Below, in pieces: positions 1-9,252 of a stretch of 64,000 nt of DNA. The position numbers were made by a program, and so were the translations under genes. The stretch is from Cymbomonas tetramitiformis. Taxonomy: Eukaryota > Chlorophyta > Pyramimonadophyceae > Pyramimonadales > Pyramimonadaceae. Every line of letters begins with the position of its first letter. Positions within the stretch are counted from its first letter, which is position 1. The notes under the pieces are model-generated. The model had not been told where the DNA came from. It saw only the letters and a list, made by a program, of their open reading frames with translations, and searched no databases. The stretch covers positions 1 to 64,000 of the forward strand of contig LGRX02024778.1 in assembly GCA_001247695.2 (NCBI GenBank), in the 5' to 3' direction.

Positions 1-1
1 C

Positions 2-613
2 ACCGTCTGTACTGACGGTGCAACCACCGCTGACACCCCCACATCTCTCAGCACAGCTCTCGGGGCCGACACTACAGTGGCCTCCGAGCAACCGCCTACA
101 CTCGGTGCCCCTGACAGCTCCCTAGCCCCCTTGGAGTGTACATACCCCGGGCTTGAGAGTATTGGCCTGTGGGCCGATGTCTCCGACTCAGGCTCCGAGT
201 CAGACACCGAGGGCTATCCGCCCCAACACACACCTCCTCCTCCTCCTCCAGTATCCGACACTGACGGTACGGTGCCTGCTCAGCCCACTGCCGATAGGGC
301 AACTACACGGGCTACAGCGGGCACCCTGCCTGCATTGGTGGACACTGACCGGCTGGCTGCTACCTCAGACACACACATGCAGCCCCCGGTCCCGTCCACA
401 GTGCAGGCCTGTGCCGTCACACCGGATTTCCACATCCCTCCTATCCCTGAATCTCAGGAGGACACCTCGGAGACCACTACTAAGTGGAAGCAGTTCATGG
501 CAGACACCTCGATCCGCACTGACACACCTCGGCCACGGCCAAATAGCTCACACTCCCCAGAGCACTCTCAGTGGGATTTCTCAGTTATGCCATCTCCCTC
601 CTTCCATCCTTGA
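2..613 (+). CDS. Copia polyprotein, proline/threonine-rich linker upstream of protease (partial)
   Basis: This frame is open from the first base of the window, so the true start lies upstream. The peptide is rich in Pro, Thr, Ser and Asp with no recognisable domain, which fits the gag-to-protease linker of a copia polyprotein. It ends at a TGA (611-613) right after a proline codon. The +1 frame continues without interruption into an acidic stretch leading to the protease, so this is either a decayed copy or a frameshift site. No function can be given to this stretch by itself. Confidence 0.5.
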   Translation, partial: TVCTDGATTADTPTSLSTALGADTTVASEQPPTLGAPDSSLAPLECTYPGLESIGLWADVSDSGSESDTEGYPPQHTPPPPPPVSDTDGTVPAQPTADRATTRATAGTLPALVDTDRLAATSDTHMQPPVPSTVQACAVTPDFHIPPIPESQEDTSETTTKWKQFMADTSIRTDTPRPRPNSSHSPEHSQWDFSVMPSPSFHP

Positions 614-1391
614 GAACTACAGCCGAACACACCCCTCATATTGCACCGGAGACTCTGAGGATGATTGGGCCCAGTTTGAGGTCATTGATGACCACCATTT
701 GGGCCCCTGGGATCAGTATTGAGGTCTACGACCCTGCGGTTGCAGCGCCGTGGGGAGAGACCTCAGCTGCACCGACAGTGCCCCGCACTGTCCCCACGGC
801 ACACCGGTCTTCCTCCCCCTGCTTGGGAAAGGCCGCCGTGCCTCCCACACGCACGGACACCTCCTTGTAGATTCAGGAGCCTCACATCTCCTCCTGAACA
901 ACAGGGAGCTCTTCACTGAGTTGTCCCCGTGCACCTCCAGCATGGCCACAGCCTCGGATCAGCATTACAAGCCTCACAGTGTCGGCACAGCCTCCATTGA
1001 TTTCCAGTACACCGACGGCACTTGGATCACACTCCCCTTTATCCAAGCCTTCTATGATCCAAATGCCCCAAACCTCCTCTCAGTCCGCCAGATGCTCAGA
1101 CACGGGGCCCGCTCCCCTGACTTCATCGACCTCACATGGCACCACGGTGCTTCTCTCTTTGACCTCTATGACACTGGCAGAGACTATGTTGTACACCCCA
1201 GCAGCTGGCGAGCCACCCCATCTGCCCACTCCATAGCACAGAGGAGACCCCTCCTGCAGCCTGCCCCTTCGGAACTTGCAGAGAAGGGCACAGTCGACTG
1301 GATGGTTGCTAGGTCCGCCTACAGAGAGTTTGCTCAGCACAGTCCACATGGCTATTGTGACACAGACCTCTACACGGACGGCATCCCCTAG
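612..1391 (+). pseudogene. Copia retropepsin region and start of methyltransferase-like segment
   Basis: The frame starting at 612 contains the aspartic protease signature DSGAS at 870-884, preceded by hydrophobic residues as in retropepsins. A typical copia protease tail follows (Asn-Leu-Leu-Ser-Val near 1070-1085). An in-frame TGA lies at 720-722, upstream of the protease. The frame stops at TAG (1389-1391), after a proline codon, in the middle of a methyltransferase-like segment that continues in the +1 frame. The protease would release Gag and Pol products inside the virus-like particle. The breaks suggest decay, although the two Pro-stop junctions could be recoding sites. Confidence 0.65.
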
Positions 1392-1680
1392 GGGTAACAC
1401 ACAGTGCCAGCACTACTACTCCCTCGAGGACCCTGCTGAGGATCATGTCTGGTGCGGGCGCTCTTTCTGGGCCAACCCGCCCTTCATCAACTCCATCATC
1501 CAAAGGATGTTGATGAAGATGCTAGAGGACTTCTGTTTAGACCCTAATAACACCTCATACACGGTGTGTCTTCGGAAGTCACCATCTGCAGCCTGGTGGC
1601 CACTCACCTATCACTTTCAGGAGATAGCCACCATCCCAGCAGGCACTCCCGGCTTCTTCTCCCGCCCTCGAGCTGGTACC
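1320..1680 (+). other. Dam-like adenine methyltransferase segment in copia polyprotein
   Basis: Between protease and pre-integrase domain there is a block not found in ordinary copia elements. It resembles, in order and spacing, the MT domain at 43880-44190: an Asp-x-Asp motif (near 1360), a W-x-NPPF motif (1468-1485, motif IV of amino-methyltransferases), an Ile-Ile-x-x-Met-Leu helix, a hydrophobic strand, and an F-x-x-P ending (near 1660). It spans the frame change at 1389. Substrate (element DNA, cDNA or host DNA) is unknown. Homology is judged by eye from motif order. Confidence 0.6.
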
Positions 1681-4600
1681 TACTCCCCCCAGGACCTCAC
1701 AGATGCAGGAGGGGAGGGCGGTGCTGACCGTGTCTTCATCCAGGGGGCCCCGTTCGACACCATCATCCTTTTCAAGGATGCCACCACAGTCCCCAGGATT
1801 GACCCTCATCAGTACCTCCATGCCTGTCTGGGCCACTACTCACACCAGTACATTGCTCACCTCTTTTCACAGGGGCTTCAGTTTGCAGTGCCCAGACGAC
1901 ACCTCTCCATGAAGACACTCAGGACTATCCTGTCAGGCTGCGGGTGTGCTCATTGCAACACCTGGAATGCCAAGCGCCCAGGACCCTTTAATGTATTTGA
2001 CAGAGCCAACCGCAGACCACCTCCGGCTTTGCCAGCCAGCCACCGGCCTGTCAAATGGGAACAGTCCAAGCCATTTCAGCACATATTTGCTGACATTTGG
2101 GGCCCATGCAAACCCCCTGGCTACGACGAGTCAGTCTTCATCAGTGCCTTTAAGTGCCCCGTCACTAAAAAGGCCTTCGGGTATGCCTCACCTTCTAAGG
2201 GAGGCCAACACTTCCACCTCCAGACTGTCCATGATGACATTCAGTCCCACGGCTTCACACCAGAGACCATCACATTCCACACAGACTGTGCCACAGAGTA
2301 CACATCGGAGGAGATGAAGACACTCCTCCGACAGTACTGCATGCGTCATGAGACCGGTCCGCCATACATGCACGAGTTCCAGGCTCAGATTGAGGTGCTC
2401 TGGAGAGACATGCAGAAGATCATGAACAGCACCATGCGCACATATGATGCCCCGCTGTACACATGGCCTCTTGCTGCACTCCATGCCATTAACACAGTCC
2501 TCAATGTTATGCCTAACAGGCACATTGGAATGGACACGCCTCACCTCAGATACACCGGCCGTCACTTCGACTACACTGAGCTCCGGCCCTTCTGGTCCGA
2601 GTGCAATGTCTGGCAGGACCCCGCACAGCGCTCTAAGGCAGGAGCTAAAGCTGACACTTCGGCTAAGCTACAGCCTAAGAGCAAGTCCTACCGCTATGTC
2701 GGGAATCTCACACCTGGCAACTATCTATGCCTTGACACAGTGAAAGGAAAACTCAAGGCTCTCTCTAGGCCTACGTTTGTCACTGACCCTGCTCTCATGG
2801 CTAAGACACTTGCCAACACACACACCACTCTGGTTGATCCCGCCTCCACAACTATCTTCACAAAGAAGCTGTACCCCATCCGACGCCCCACAGCCCTCTC
2901 CTCCCCCGACATCCTCGAGCTTGCATGCAGCACCCACGAGTCAGAGACCTTTGCCTATGTCAAGGTCCAGTGTGCTAAACTCAGACATCCAGTCTGGGTA
3001 AAGCTCATACACTATCTCCAGCTGGCCAAAAGCCACTATGCCACTCTCATCAGCTTTCTCAAGCACAGACACAAACATGGGGCACCTAATGTCTTTTACC
3101 CGTGTTTTGCTATGTGCTCGGCTAAGCCAGCTGACCGACAGAAGTATCACCCTGCGGTCATCGTGTCTGTAGACCATAAGCCTCAGGTCCAGCACAGATA
3201 CCAGGTGTACTTCGACTCTGCTGACTCACACTCCACCCAGTATGCAGACACCGATGCTGTCATCATCTCCCCAGACCAGAAGGCCATGCTCCTTGCCCTC
3301 AGGGATGCAGACTCGGACCCCGCAGACTTCCCGAGTGATGCCTTCATGGACGAGCCAGACCCTGCCACATACAGACAGGCTCGGCTCAGCCCTAATTGGA
3401 GACAGTGGCACAAAGCCATTCAGTCAGAAATTGACGGCATACTTCAGCCAGACAGGGCCGATCCAGTCACCGCCTTCCCTCCAGGCTCCACCGTCCTCCC
3501 CAGTAAGTTTGTTTTTAAGCTCAAGAAGTTGACAGACGGCTCCCTTGACAAGTTCAAGGCCAGATGCACCACCAGAGGAGACATGGACCGTGCCTTCTAT
3601 GAGGAGGCGGAGACCTTTGCTCCTACACCTCAGCTCACCACCTTCAGACTCCTACTAGCGCTCTGCCTGAAGCACAGACTCATGCCATACCACTATGATG
3701 TCTCTCAGGCTTTCCTCCAGGCTCTAATACCTGAAGATGAGCGGTACTATGTCAGGTTTCCGAAGGGGTACATTCATCCCAAAGGATATGTAGGTGCCTA
3801 TATGAAGAAGGCACTCTACGGACATCGGACCTCAGGCAGACTCTGGTCAGAGACTGCACACAGATTCATGACAGACCGCTACCCTACACTCAGCAGGTCC
3901 ACATATGACGAGTGCCTATACATCGGCTGGATTGACACTCAGCTCTTCATAGTCCTCATCTATGTTGATGACTTCATTGTGGCTTGTGCCGATGAGCTGT
4001 CCAGAGCCCGCTTTCACACTGACATCATGTCCACATTTCAGGCCACCTACTCTGGTGTCCTCAACCAGTTCCTCCAGCTCAGAGTTGATGTTCAGACTGA
4101 GACACTTCCTACAGGAGAGTCATACCCGACCAGGATTGAGCTTTCACACGAGCGGAGCATCACAGATCTGTGTGCTAAGTTCAGCATAGACACGGATAAG
4201 CAGCCACCTCGATCACCGATGGCAGAGGGTCTCTCCCTACCCATTCCCCCACCTGATACCATTGACAGGTCCATTGAGACACCCCTCAGATCCTTGATCT
4301 ACTCTCTGCTCTGGTTAGCCAGAACAGTCAGACCCGACATATATTACCACGTCACATATCTGGCTCAGTTCTGCCACCAGCCCACAGTTGAAGCCCTCAC
4401 CGCTGCCAAGCGGATCCTCCATTATGCCTATTCCACCAGAGAGTACACACTTGGTATGCCTATTGACTCTACAGCACCCCAGCTCACCGCGTTCTGTGAC
4501 TCAGACCATGCAGGAGACACTGCCACACGGAACTCAGTTTCCGGCTACTGTCTCTACTTTCACGGTATGCTCATTGACTGGTGGTCAAAGAAGCAGAAGT

Positions 4601-5106
4601 CATGCACTGCCCTTCACTCTACAGAGGCAGAGTATGTTGCCATGTCAGAGGCCTGCACATCCGCCCTGGCCATCTATAACACACTAACAGAGTTCTTTCC
4701 CTCAGCTGAGACCATCACCATCAATGTAGATAACTCAGCAGTTCAGACTCTAGTCACTCAGCGGGCACTCTCTTCTAAGCTCAAACACATTGAGGTTCGG
4801 TACCACGCGGTTAGGAACTGGTGTCAGGGACCCCTCAGGAAGTTTACACCGGTCTGGATTCCGACTGATGACAATCAGTCTGACATTTTCACAAAAGCCC
4901 TTCCTATCACCAAACACGGGGTTCCCATTATTGACAAGTTGACTGCCCGCCTATTGGATATTAAGGACCGGCGTGTTAAGCTGGTTGAGAAGCTACGAAC
5001 AGCTGAAGCACAGAAGCTGCATGCCCAGCAGCAAAAACTACAACAACAGCAACGACAGGATCAGATTGTATTAGCATCACTGCAGCGGCAGAACTTGATA
5101 GGGTGA
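1387..5106 (+). CDS. Copia Pol: MT remnant, integrase, reverse transcriptase, RNase H
   Basis: A 1,239-codon open stretch. Domains in order: an MT-like motif NPPF (1474-1485); a zinc-binding HHCC pre-integrase domain (His at 1819, CGCAHC at 1939-1956); an integrase core with catalytic Asp 2092, Asp 2284 and Glu 2392, the last two exactly 35 residues apart (DD35E); a copia-type RT with YVDD at 3961-3972; and RNase H with Asp 4498, Glu 4624 and Asp 4729. The C-terminus is Lys/Gln rich. All catalytic residues are present, so this part could be active even though upstream frames are broken. The start at 1387 is only where the frame becomes meaningful; translation must arrive from upstream. Confidence 0.9.
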   Translation, partial: PRGNTQCQHYYSLEDPAEDHVWCGRSFWANPPFINSIIQRMLMKMLEDFCLDPNNTSYTVCLRKSPSAAWWPLTYHFQEIATIPAGTPGFFSRPRAGTYSPQDLTDAGGEGGADRVFIQGAPFDTIILFKDATTVPRIDPHQYLHACLGHYSHQYIAHLFSQGLQFAVPRRHLSMKTLRTILSGCGCAHCNTWNAKRPGPFNVFDRANRRPPPALPASHRPVKWEQSKPFQHIFADIWGPCKPPGYDESVFISAFKCPVTKKAFGYASPSKGGQHFHLQTVHDDIQSHGFTPETITFHTDCATEYTSEEMKTLLRQYCMRHETGPPYMHEFQAQIEVLWRDMQKIMNSTMRTYDAPLYTWPLAALHAINTVLNVMPNRHIGMDTPHLRYTGRHFDYTELRPFWSECNVWQDPAQRSKAGAKADTSAKLQPKSKSYRYVGNLTPGNYLCLDTVKGKLKALSRPTFVTDPALMAKTLANTHTTLVDPASTTIFTKKLYPIRRPTALSSPDILELACSTHESETFAYVKVQCAKLRHPVWVKLIHYLQLAKSHYATLISFLKHRHKHGAPNVFYPCFAMCSAKPADRQKYHPAVIVSVDHKPQVQHRYQVYFDSADSHSTQYADTDAVIISPDQKAMLLALRDADSDPADFPSDAFMDEPDPATYRQARLSPNWRQWHKAIQSEIDGILQPDRADPVTAFPPGSTVLPSKFVFKLKKLTDGSLDKFKARCTTRGDMDRAFYEEAETFAPTPQLTTFRLLLALCLKHRLMPYHYDVSQAFLQALIPEDERYYVRFPKGYIHPKGYVGAYMKKALYGHRTSGRLWSETAHRFMTDRYPTLSRSTYDECLYIGWIDTQLFIVLIYVDDFIVACADELSRARFHTDIMSTFQATYSGVLNQFLQLRVDVQTETLPTGESYPTRIELSHERSITDLCAKFSIDTDKQPPRSPMAEGLSLPIPPPDTIDRSIETPLRSLIYSLLWLARTVRPDIYYHVTYLAQFCHQPTVEALTAAKRILHYAYSTREYTLGMPIDSTAPQLTAFCDSDHAGDTATRNSVSGYCLYFHGMLIDWWSKKQKSCTALHSTEAEYVAMSEACTSALAIYNTLTEFFPSAETITINVDNSAVQTLVTQRALSSKLKHIEVRYHAVRNWCQGPLRKFTPVWIPTDDNQSDIFTKALPITKHGVPIIDKLTARLLDIKDRRVKLVEKLRTAEAQKLHAQQQKLQQQQRQDQIVLASLQRQNLIG

Positions 5107-5123
5107 CCCGAGGCGAGGGAAGG

Positions 5124-5638
5124 TGGGCCTCTGCGAGCATGTCTATTTCTAAAGACCCGGAGGCACCAGTAGGACCAGTTCTTGCCAATGCAAATGCCTG
5201 TATCTCTGCTGGCTCCGTTTCTGAGTATTATGATATATTGCTTGTCTGACATTATCATGCCACTGCCACACACATCCACAGAATGTGGTGGTGTCACGGG
5301 GGACTAGATATACCGTACTGCCCCCTGTATGACATTCCTCGATGCATGTGACAGATGACTGCATTATTATTCGGCTCGAGACCGCGAGTCATAGCGACAG
5401 AGACTGCGAGCCACGTGTTAGAGTACTCGAGCATCACCGTAGCCGTACTCGTACAGACTTACACAGCGCACGTAGCATAAGCTACTTAGACTCTCAGACT
5501 CTCATATGTTATATCTTTTACAGACATATTATCACCGTTTGAGCCTCATATTTTTGCGTACAGCGATAGTATTAAAACACGGATATATAGAATATTCTAC
5601 CCTATATGTGTTTCAAACTATCTATTAATCACCAGACA
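5124..5638 (+). repeat. Predicted copia 3' LTR (about 515 bp)
   Basis: It starts with TGGGCC directly after the purine tract GAGGGAAGG and ends in GACA just before element B LTR sequence resumes. The 5' LTR is outside the window, so the left boundary rests only on the PPT and TG rule. No coding potential recognised. Confidence 0.5.
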
Positions 5639-5726
5639 TTCCGAGATGCATGATAAAAGCACTCGGCCGGACTGTTTATGGGAGCTTAGCCAGTTTGTTT
5701 TACCGAGCGGAACACCTGTTCCCGCA
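5639..5726 (+). repeat. Element B 5' LTR, 3' portion only
   Basis: Matches 9337-9424 nearly base for base and ends in CCCGCA. The 5' portion of this LTR is absent at the copia junction. Confidence 0.75.
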
Positions 5727-5749
5727 GGTTATGCGCGTCACCACTTCCC
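5727..5749 (+). promoter_or_regulatory. Element B primer-binding site (internal initiator tRNA-Met type)
   Basis: Starts GGTTATG directly after the LTR and continues with a CACCAC core. This is complementary to the anticodon stem-loop region of initiator tRNA-Met (GGGCCCATAACC), not to a tRNA 3' CCA end. The same type is seen at 10865, 22274, 24811 (minus), 26067, 44465 and 49937. Confidence 0.65.
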
Positions 5750-6121
5750 TAGTAATTCTGATGGCACAGCGCCAAGCTGTTGCCATGATTGGCTAAGTTT
5801 TGACACAGAGATGGGGTGGGCGCCCCCTTAGACAGTGGCTTTCTCTCCGCAGTATGGCCTCCTTTTGAAGTGGAGATCAATTTTTTTCGGCATTTATTCG
5901 GCAGAGTATCGTCGCTGGGTATGGTTATACTTGACGTTCCGTTTGATCAGCGGGCAGGACACTCCGCGTCTTGTGGGTCGCTCCCACGATTAGCCACTCG
6001 GCTCATGACCTGCTTGATTATGTTATTGTTTGCTGAGACTCCTGCAGGAATTGGCCGCTGCGGGATTGTCCGCTACTGTCGCACCGCTAGCCCGCATTCC
6101 CATCTCACCGTCATTTTGAGA

Positions 6122-8299
6122 ATGGACACACCGCAAAGACCACGTACACGCGCTAGGGCGCGTAAATTAGCAACTATTTTCGATGATATTGGGGCATTGA
6201 ACTCGGCTACCCCCACAACGCCGCATTTGGCTTCGGCTGACGAGTCGGCTGCGGCTGCGACGCTCGTGCAGCGGTTACGGAAAGATTCCTTCGATGTTCA
6301 GTGCGCGAAAACAGCAGCGACCAAGGTTTTGGGGGACAAAACGGCAAAATTTCATGGCAGTGAATCGTCGGCTTCGGACATTTTTTCACAGCTGATCTCC
6401 GAGATTCAGCAGCTTTTCACGCTGCAGTCACAGGCAATTGCACCCCTGTTTGAGCTGTCTGCTGCTGATGTCCCTGTCATGCCTGCTGCTAATGAGCTCC
6501 TGTACTCTGTGCTGTTGCTGCTGACTGCGCCAGGGTCTCCTGCCCGTAATTGGGTGGAGGCTTCTGGGGCCGATGTTCCTGCTGACGGCAAACGTGCCAC
6601 CCTCGAGGTGGTGCGTATGCTTGCTGATGATTCGACTCCATTCGAGTCTTTGACTGAGCTGCTTGAAGTGAGAATCTCGGATGAACATGACCCTGACTCT
6701 GGCATTCGTCTTTTTAACAGTTGTCTTCGGGATGCACAGCGTCTGCAGACGCTGCCCGAAGACGCTGTTAAAAGGCAATTCCTCTCTGCCCTGTCTGGAC
6801 CGGCTTACGCCACGCTGGTTGACTCGTTTGCTCGAGCTGACCAGCGTGCGGCTGTGAGTCTGCTCACCCTGCAGGCACGCGTGCGCGAGCAGTACCGCTG
6901 CGGGCGGCTCTCGGGCAAGCGCACTGCGGGGCGCCCCATGTCCGTAGCATCTTGCACCACTGACACTGGCCTGGCTTCGGCCATCGAGCGGCTCAGTTCT
7001 CAGTTGGTCAAGTTGCAGCGGGATGTGGATTCCCTTAAGAAGGGTGGCTCCAAGCCGCCCCTTGGGAAGCACACTCCACGCAACTTCCACCGACCTGGAG
7101 TGCAACCGCTTGCTCACTCCGCCTCTCCGGAGGTGGCTTTTGACAAGCGGTCTGGCACCTTTGTCCCAGCGTGCAGGCACGAGAAGTGCCGCGCCGTTGG
7201 GTCAAAGCATTGGCTGAGTGAGTGTCCTCACAAGGACACTCACCCTTTGTCCATCTCGGCATCCTACTGCCAAGCCGTCGAGTCTTATGACTCCGACGTG
7301 CTTGCCCTTCGTTTTCAGCGGTACTATGACGCTGGGGATGAGGGGTCCATGGAGCACTTGTGTGCTCTCGTGGGGCAACCTGAAATCTGTGAACTGTCTG
7401 CGCATTCCTTTGCTCCAGAGCCTACGGCTCTGCAGCAGTTCAAGGATGCTGCTGCCTCTGCTGAGTCTGCACCTGATGAGCATCTTTCCATTGGCCGTGT
7501 TGCATTTGCTGAGGTCAGCGGTCCGCTTGCTGGTGGTGTCGCTGAGCCGACCACTGCCAAGCAGCTGCTGCCGAAGGCCTCTGCACCTGTGCATGATGAG
7601 CCGGTTGACTTGCGTGAAGTCAACCGTGCCGCCTTTGTGCCGCCGTCTGCCTCTCTGGCTCTCGGCCCGATGGCTCCTGCTGACAGTTCATTCAAAACAT
7701 TCAACACTGTCCACCCTGACTGGTTTGACATTGACCCTGAGCCTGTTGAGGTGTGTGATTCCGATGATGATGGGGAGGGCTCCAACTACCCTCCTGGTGT
7801 CTGCCTGACTGAAATTGAGGGGGGTGCACCGCCGGCGGCTGCGGCATTTCGGCGGTTCGGAGTCCCCAGAGGCTCCAGGCCATTTGGCATCGGTGAGTTT
7901 GCACTCAGCCTTTTCATGGTGGCTACGTTTCTCTTCAGTGCTGCGGCGATGCCGACCCTCGTGGTCGGCGGTGGTGTCAGGGGCCTGGTTGAGCCCGGAG
8001 CCACTTACGGCTACGATTCACTACGGTCTCATGAAGCACTACTGGATTCTCTCTGCCCGCCTGTGGTTACTGCTGGTCCGTCATTGCCACCGCGGGATGT
8101 AACTCAGTTCTTTTCTCAATCTACCTCAACGGCTTTGCAATCTGATGGTTTTGCCACTCCACTTTGGGATCCGCCTGACCCACTTGGGTCTGGTGGTGTC
8201 AGTGCTTACAAGTTCTCTTCTCAATTGACTTCGGATGCTTTTCTTGATTGGAATCCGTCTGCTGAACTCGGCTATGCCGACCGGCTTTACAGTGGCTGA
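6122..8299 (+). CDS. Gag-like protein of element B with C-terminal membrane segment (725 aa)
   Basis: Probable capsid/nucleocapsid protein of a non-autonomous LTR element. The ATG at 6122 is chosen because a closely related protein (element D, 50374) starts at the equivalent place; the frame is open further upstream. It has a basic N-terminus, a helical capsid-like core (about residues 20-260) shared with D, a coiled-coil stretch (about 280-300), a zinc-knuckle-like Cys-x4-Cys-x6-His-x4-Cys (near 7171-7225), an acidic Pro/Ser-rich linker, and one strongly hydrophobic segment (near 7890-7960) followed by GLVEPG and an 80-residue tail. No protease, RT or integrase motif occurs. It is intact, unlike the Gags of C, D, F, G and H. 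Confidence 0.75.
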   Translation: MDTPQRPRTRARARKLATIFDDIGALNSATPTTPHLASADESAAAATLVQRLRKDSFDVQCAKTAATKVLGDKTAKFHGSESSASDIFSQLISEIQQLFTLQSQAIAPLFELSAADVPVMPAANELLYSVLLLLTAPGSPARNWVEASGADVPADGKRATLEVVRMLADDSTPFESLTELLEVRISDEHDPDSGIRLFNSCLRDAQRLQTLPEDAVKRQFLSALSGPAYATLVDSFARADQRAAVSLLTLQARVREQYRCGRLSGKRTAGRPMSVASCTTDTGLASAIERLSSQLVKLQRDVDSLKKGGSKPPLGKHTPRNFHRPGVQPLAHSASPEVAFDKRSGTFVPACRHEKCRAVGSKHWLSECPHKDTHPLSISASYCQAVESYDSDVLALRFQRYYDAGDEGSMEHLCALVGQPEICELSAHSFAPEPTALQQFKDAAASAESAPDEHLSIGRVAFAEVSGPLAGGVAEPTTAKQLLPKASAPVHDEPVDLREVNRAAFVPPSASLALGPMAPADSSFKTFNTVHPDWFDIDPEPVEVCDSDDDGEGSNYPPGVCLTEIEGGAPPAAAAFRRFGVPRGSRPFGIGEFALSLFMVATFLFSAAAMPTLVVGGGVRGLVEPGATYGYDSLRSHEALLDSLCPPVVTAGPSLPPRDVTQFFSQSTSTALQSDGFATPLWDPPDPLGSGGVSAYKFSSQLTSDAFLDWNPSAELGYADRLYSG

Positions 8300-8357
8300 G
8301 TCTGCTTACTTCAAACCCTGGAGGTGTGATTAGCCTTAGCCGCAGTGGTGGGTTGTG

Positions 8358-8669
8358 TCATGGGGAAACAGAAACTGTGACACCGCTAGACCAGAAGCCC
8401 GAAAAAGGTGAGCCAGGCCGGGATCGAGCCCGTGACCTCTCGCATACCGGACGAGCGCTCTGCCGTTGAGCTACTCTGGCTTATGATGGCGATCCTGGTG
8501 CGGTACAGAGTACTGAGTCCCCACAGTGCCGCGTAGGCGGCGAAGAGTGACACACGAAGGAACGCTCTGATTTTCCCCCAATCTGCCGTTGTCGGTACCC
8601 CGCTGGATCCGCGGGGCACGCGGCTGGTTCCGCCGCGACTGTTGGGGGAAATAATTGCGTTCCCCATGA
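8358..8669 (-). repeat. TRIM 3' LTR (312 bp)
   Basis: Begins TCATGGGGAA and ends with the inverted form TTCCCCATGA. It differs from the partner LTR at three positions only, indicating a recent insertion. The start TCATGG is shared with the LTR of element A2 (10617). Confidence 0.8.
8411..8481 (-). tRNA. tRNA-like pol III unit in TRIM 3' LTR
   Basis: On the minus strand the 71 nt contain an A-box-like TAGCTCAACGG, a B box GGCTCGATCC, a paired D stem (GCTC/GAGC), a paired anticodon stem (CTCGT/GCGAG) and a 6-of-7 acceptor match (AGCCAGA/CCTGGCT). They are followed by CACC and then TTTTT, a pol III terminator. The anticodon loop reads CCGGTAT (GGT in the anticodon position) but lacks U33, and the T stem has mismatches. 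It is unlikely to be a working tRNA and more likely an internal promoter. Confidence 0.5.
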
Positions 8670-8716
8670 CACAACCTCACTCTGAAGTGTCTACGTGGCA
8701 CAACCACACAACCGCG

Positions 8717-8748
8717 AGGCGCAGTGGAAGCGTGGTGGGCCCATAACC
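8717..8748 (-). promoter_or_regulatory. TRIM primer-binding site matching 5' half of initiator tRNA-Met
   Basis: The plus strand reads as the D-arm to anticodon-loop part of a eukaryotic initiator tRNA-Met (GCGCAG ... GGGCCCATAACC, about 30 nt with one or two differences from the usual plant/animal sequence). The minus strand is therefore complementary to that half-tRNA and touches the LTR end. Priming from an internal tRNA cut is known for Drosophila copia. Confidence 0.75.
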
Positions 8749-9060
8749 TCATGGGGAAACAGAAACTGTGACACCGCTAGACCAGAAGCCCGAAAAAGGT
8801 GAGCCAGGCCGGGATCGAGCCCGTGACCTCTCGCATACCGGACGAGCGCTCTGCCGTTGAGCTACTCTGGCTTATGATGGCGATCTTGGTGCGGTACAGA
8901 GTACTGAGTCCCCACAGTGCCACGTAGGCGGCGAAGAGTGACACACGAAGGAACGCTCCGATTTTCCCCCAATCTGCCGTTGTCGGTACCCCGCTGGATC
9001 CGCGGGGCACGCGGCTGGTTCCGCCGCGACTGTTGGGGGAAATAATTGCGTTCCCCATGA
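8749..9060 (-). repeat. TRIM 5' LTR (312 bp)
   Basis: Partner of 8358-8669 at about 99% identity by eye. On the minus strand it is followed immediately by the primer-binding site. Confidence 0.8.
8802..8872 (-). tRNA. tRNA-like pol III unit in TRIM 5' LTR
   Basis: Identical over the 71 nt to the copy at 8411-8481, including both boxes and the T5 terminator after CACC. In the 5' LTR it could start transcripts inside the LTR, as the 5S-derived sequence is thought to do in Cassandra TRIMs. Confidence 0.5.
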
Positions 9061-9252
9061 TTATGCCGGGACAAGTCCCCGGGCACCCAGCTAGAAGTAT
9101 ATCTGTTTCCAGTAGAGTGCTGTTTGTTGTCTGTTTAGTTAGCTCCGCTTGCCTAGCCCTATTGGCTGCAGTCACAGCTCCGGGTGGTGTGCTGGACTTT
9201 AGGTTCAGGGTTATTATTATGGGCTCTGATAGCCCCTAGCCTGACCCGTCTC

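Larger units (their letters stand above)
1..5638 (+). mobile_element. Ty1/copia LTR retrotransposon, 5' end outside window
   Basis: The order protease, methyltransferase-like segment, zinc-binding pre-integrase domain, integrase, reverse transcriptase, RNase H is the copia order apart from the methyltransferase. Coding sequence runs from the window edge to 5106, followed by a purine-rich tract (about 5110-5123) and a predicted 3' LTR ending in CA at 5638. The next base starts a piece of another element's LTR (element B), so this copia probably inserted into the 5' LTR of B; the TSD cannot be tested because the 5' end is missing. The reading frame changes at about 611 and 1389 and has one in-frame TGA at 720. 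Confidence 0.85.
8358..9060 (-). mobile_element. TRIM element with tRNA-like genes in its LTRs
   Basis: Two 312-bp direct repeats (8358-8669 and 8749-9060, three differences) flank only 79 bp. Read on the minus strand this is LTR, a primer-binding site of about 30 nt matching the 5' half of initiator tRNA-Met, a short spacer, a purine tract (GTGAGGTTGTG) and LTR. Flanks TTGTG (8353-8357) and TTATG (9061-9065) look like a 5-bp TSD with one change. Element D has the uninterrupted version of the target (52600-52625). Each LTR includes a tRNA-like unit with A and B boxes and a T5 terminator. It encodes no protein and must use proteins from another element. Confidence 0.8.

Noticed and set aside
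6428..7180. Minus-strand 250-codon ORF
   Set aside because: Antisense shadow of the element B Gag.
8411..8481. A functional tRNA-Thr(GGT) gene
   Set aside because: The anticodon loop lacks U33, the T stem is mismatched, and the unit lies within both LTRs of a TRIM. Treated as tRNA-like.
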